A stretch of DNA of 38,967 nucleotides from an uncultured Anaerotruncus sp. (GTDB lineage: Bacteria > Bacillota > Clostridia > Oscillospirales > Ruminococcaceae), in the NCBI GenBank assembly GCA_910586875.1, contig CAJUJI010000008.1:1-38967 (forward strand), written 5' to 3'. Below the pieces are notes generated by a model. The model did no database searches. It saw only the letters and a program-made list of their open reading frames with translations, and was not told where the DNA came from. Position 1 is the first letter of the stretch; every line of letters begins with the position of its first letter. Position numbers and translations under genes: made by a program. Positions 38,841-38,967 of the stretch are shown here, one piece after another.

Positions 38841-38869
38841 ATCCTACAACTATGAAACCGGTTTGTCAA
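38841..38869 (-). promoter_or_regulatory. Promoter of the lacI-type gene with embedded palindrome
   Basis: On the minus strand TTGACA, a 17-bp spacer and TAGGAT. The spacer holds the perfect 10-bp palindrome AAACCGGTTT (38855-38864), whose CG-centred form suits a LacI-family operator. Binding there would block polymerase. About 100 bases of AT-rich sequence beyond it to the window end hold nothing else that I can assign. Confidence 0.7.
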
Positions 38870-38967
38870 TAAAAATTTCATAAAAATAATCAATTTATCT
38901 GTTTTACACGTATTTGCAAGGCATAACTTGTGCTATTTCACAAATTTATTTGATAACTATATAACAA

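Overview
The window looks like chromosomal DNA of an anaerobic low-to-mid GC Firmicute, most likely a gut Clostridia/Oscillospiraceae-type bacterium. This is inferred from two T-box leaders, strong AGGAGG-type ribosome binding sites, Ala/Ser/Glu-rich lipoprotein linkers, a small siroheme/ferredoxin reductase, a Clostridia-style phosphate-binding protein and a uronate catabolic operon served by a TRAP importer. No rRNA, tRNA, transposase, integrase, phage gene or CRISPR array was seen.

Layout. (1) 1-2.9 kb: an unrecognised gene bracketed by two hairpin-rich repeat elements, then a DEAD-box RNA helicase coupled to a hotdog thioesterase. (2) 3.0-5.9 kb: a Met-type T-box and a metNIQ-like methionine importer, with a 15-codon ORF between metI and metQ. 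(3) 5.9-11.7 kb, minus strand: YitT-type membrane protein, LDH/MDH-superfamily dehydrogenase, SbcC and SbcD. (4) 11.7-13.1 kb: a repeat cluster and a siroheme-type reductase. (5) 13.2-20.4 kb, plus strand: T-box and alaS, a HinT-like protein, a HAD phosphatase, an ArsC/Spx-like protein, a NifX-like protein overlapped by a GIY-YIG protein, a TauE/SafE exporter and an unrecognised protein. (6) 20.5-27.4 kb: a complete pstSCAB-phoU-phoBR phosphate cassette. (7) 27.4-38.8 kb, minus strand: LacI regulator, TRAP transporter dctPQM, two more dehydrogenases, kduD, a stand-alone VOC protein, kduI, a gluconate-5-dehydrogenase-like SDR, kdgK and eda. This is a full route from unsaturated-uronate products (5-keto-4-deoxyuronate) to pyruvate and glyceraldehyde-3-phosphate.

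Two observations stand out. First, the phosphate cassette lies inside the loop of what was evidently one intrinsic terminator. Its two 14-nt arms now sit 6.9 kb apart, one on each side, with an 8-bp direct repeat (AAAAGGGC) at the two junctions. Removing one repeat and the cassette rebuilds a perfect 14-bp stem with a 5-nt loop. Second, at least six intergenic spots carry copies or parts of a composite hairpin element. It has a fixed order of stems, short conserved boxes (TTTCGCC, CGAAACGCGTCTTT, GGGTGAATTGC) and stems whose sequence differs from copy to copy while remaining self-complementary. Tandem 37-bp and 40-bp repeats grow from its edge. I know of no description of this family, but no database could be searched.
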